From Dehalococcoidia bacterium (GTDB taxonomy: Bacteria > Chloroflexota > Dehalococcoidia > JAENJB01), in contig JAENJB010000192.1 of assembly GCA_016844565.1 (NCBI GenBank), positions 1 through 5,124 of the forward strand: a stretch of DNA of 5,124 nucleotides, read 5' to 3'. The position numbers and the translations under genes are program-made. This document shows positions 4,954 through 5,124 of this stretch, piece by piece. Each line of letters opens with the position of its first letter. The stretch's first letter is position 1. The notes beneath the pieces were generated by a model. The model saw only the letters and a list, made by a program, of their open reading frames with translations. It searched no databases and was not told where the DNA came from.

Positions 4954-5124
4954 TGGGTCACTTTCAGATGAAAAGTGACGTCAGGCTGTTCTTGCGTCTT
5001 GCGTGCCAACCGGCACTTGTGCTCTAATCGGGTCAGTGTCTCACAACAATCGCGAGGTGGTCGCATTAAAGCCGAGTACACGCCCCGCCAGGGTCAGTAT
5101 CTAGCTTTTATCCACTATTACGCC
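4954..5124. repeat. Gene-free right end with GGGTCA-type repeats, possible end of a second IS21-like element
   Basis: No gene is supported in the last 170 bases. Three related sites occur on the plus strand: TGGGTCACTTTC at 4954, GGGTCAGTGTC at 5030 and GGGTCAGTATC at 5094. Multiply repeated motifs of this form resemble IS21-family ends, and the IS end at the left of the window also uses GGGTCA units. If it is an IS end, its tip may be the TG at 4954 and its genes lie beyond the right edge. There is also a tandem cttgcgt (4991-5004) and a GTGCC/GGCAC inverted repeat (5003-5016). No transposase frame is visible, so this is a suggestion only. Confidence 0.35.
4957..4979. repeat. Perfect 8-base inverted repeat upstream of the HELQH gene
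   Basis: GTCACTTT and AAAGTGAC flank a 7-base spacer (CAGATGA). It lies 50 bases before the start of the HELQH gene at 4907. It may be a regulator site or leader hairpin of that gene, or part of a mobile-element end. Confidence 0.55.

Overview
The window looks like accessory DNA from a bacterium of moderately high GC. By eye the MBL/DUF3006 part is near 60% GC and the HEPN gene nearer 50%. Shine-Dalgarno sites of the AGGTGA/GAGGAG type, short intergenic gaps and a sigma70-like promoter fit a bacterial chromosome. The pairing of a ComEC-like secreted metallo-beta-lactamase (MBL) lipoprotein with a DUF3006 protein is common in Bacillota and Chloroflexota. That is only a hint, and I cannot name the species.

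Layout, all genes on the minus strand. (1) Positions 1-296: one end of an IS21-family insertion sequence. It holds the 5' part of istA (start at 162, running off the left edge) and a cluster of terminal repeats at 214-291. istA carries an apparent frameshift near 129. (2) 297-597: no convincing gene. (3) 598-1863: a 421-residue protein with a C-terminal Apea-like HEPN domain (R-x4-H motif), a predicted RNase of the defence/toxin type. (4) 1951-2499: a GIY-YIG nuclease-like protein with an N-terminal Cys/His-rich zinc-binding region. (5) 2501-2755: a DUF3006 protein. (6) 2752-3768: a lipoprotein with a ComEC/Rec2-like MBL domain. (7) 3867-4907: an unrecognised protein with a HELQH zincin motif. 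(8) 4908-5124: no gene; contains an inverted repeat and three GGGTCA-type repeats that resemble the end of another IS21-like element.

The MBL lipoprotein, DUF3006 protein and GIY-YIG protein form a tight operon (ATGA overlap, then a 1-base gap) behind a good promoter at 3825-3853. The HEPN gene follows 87 bases later and may be read through from it. The window thus has a predicted extracytoplasmic hydrolase, a small partner, a zinc-finger nuclease and a HEPN RNase in one direction, beside an insertion sequence. A defence or DNA-processing role for the GIY-YIG/HEPN part is possible, but it is inference from gene families and position only.
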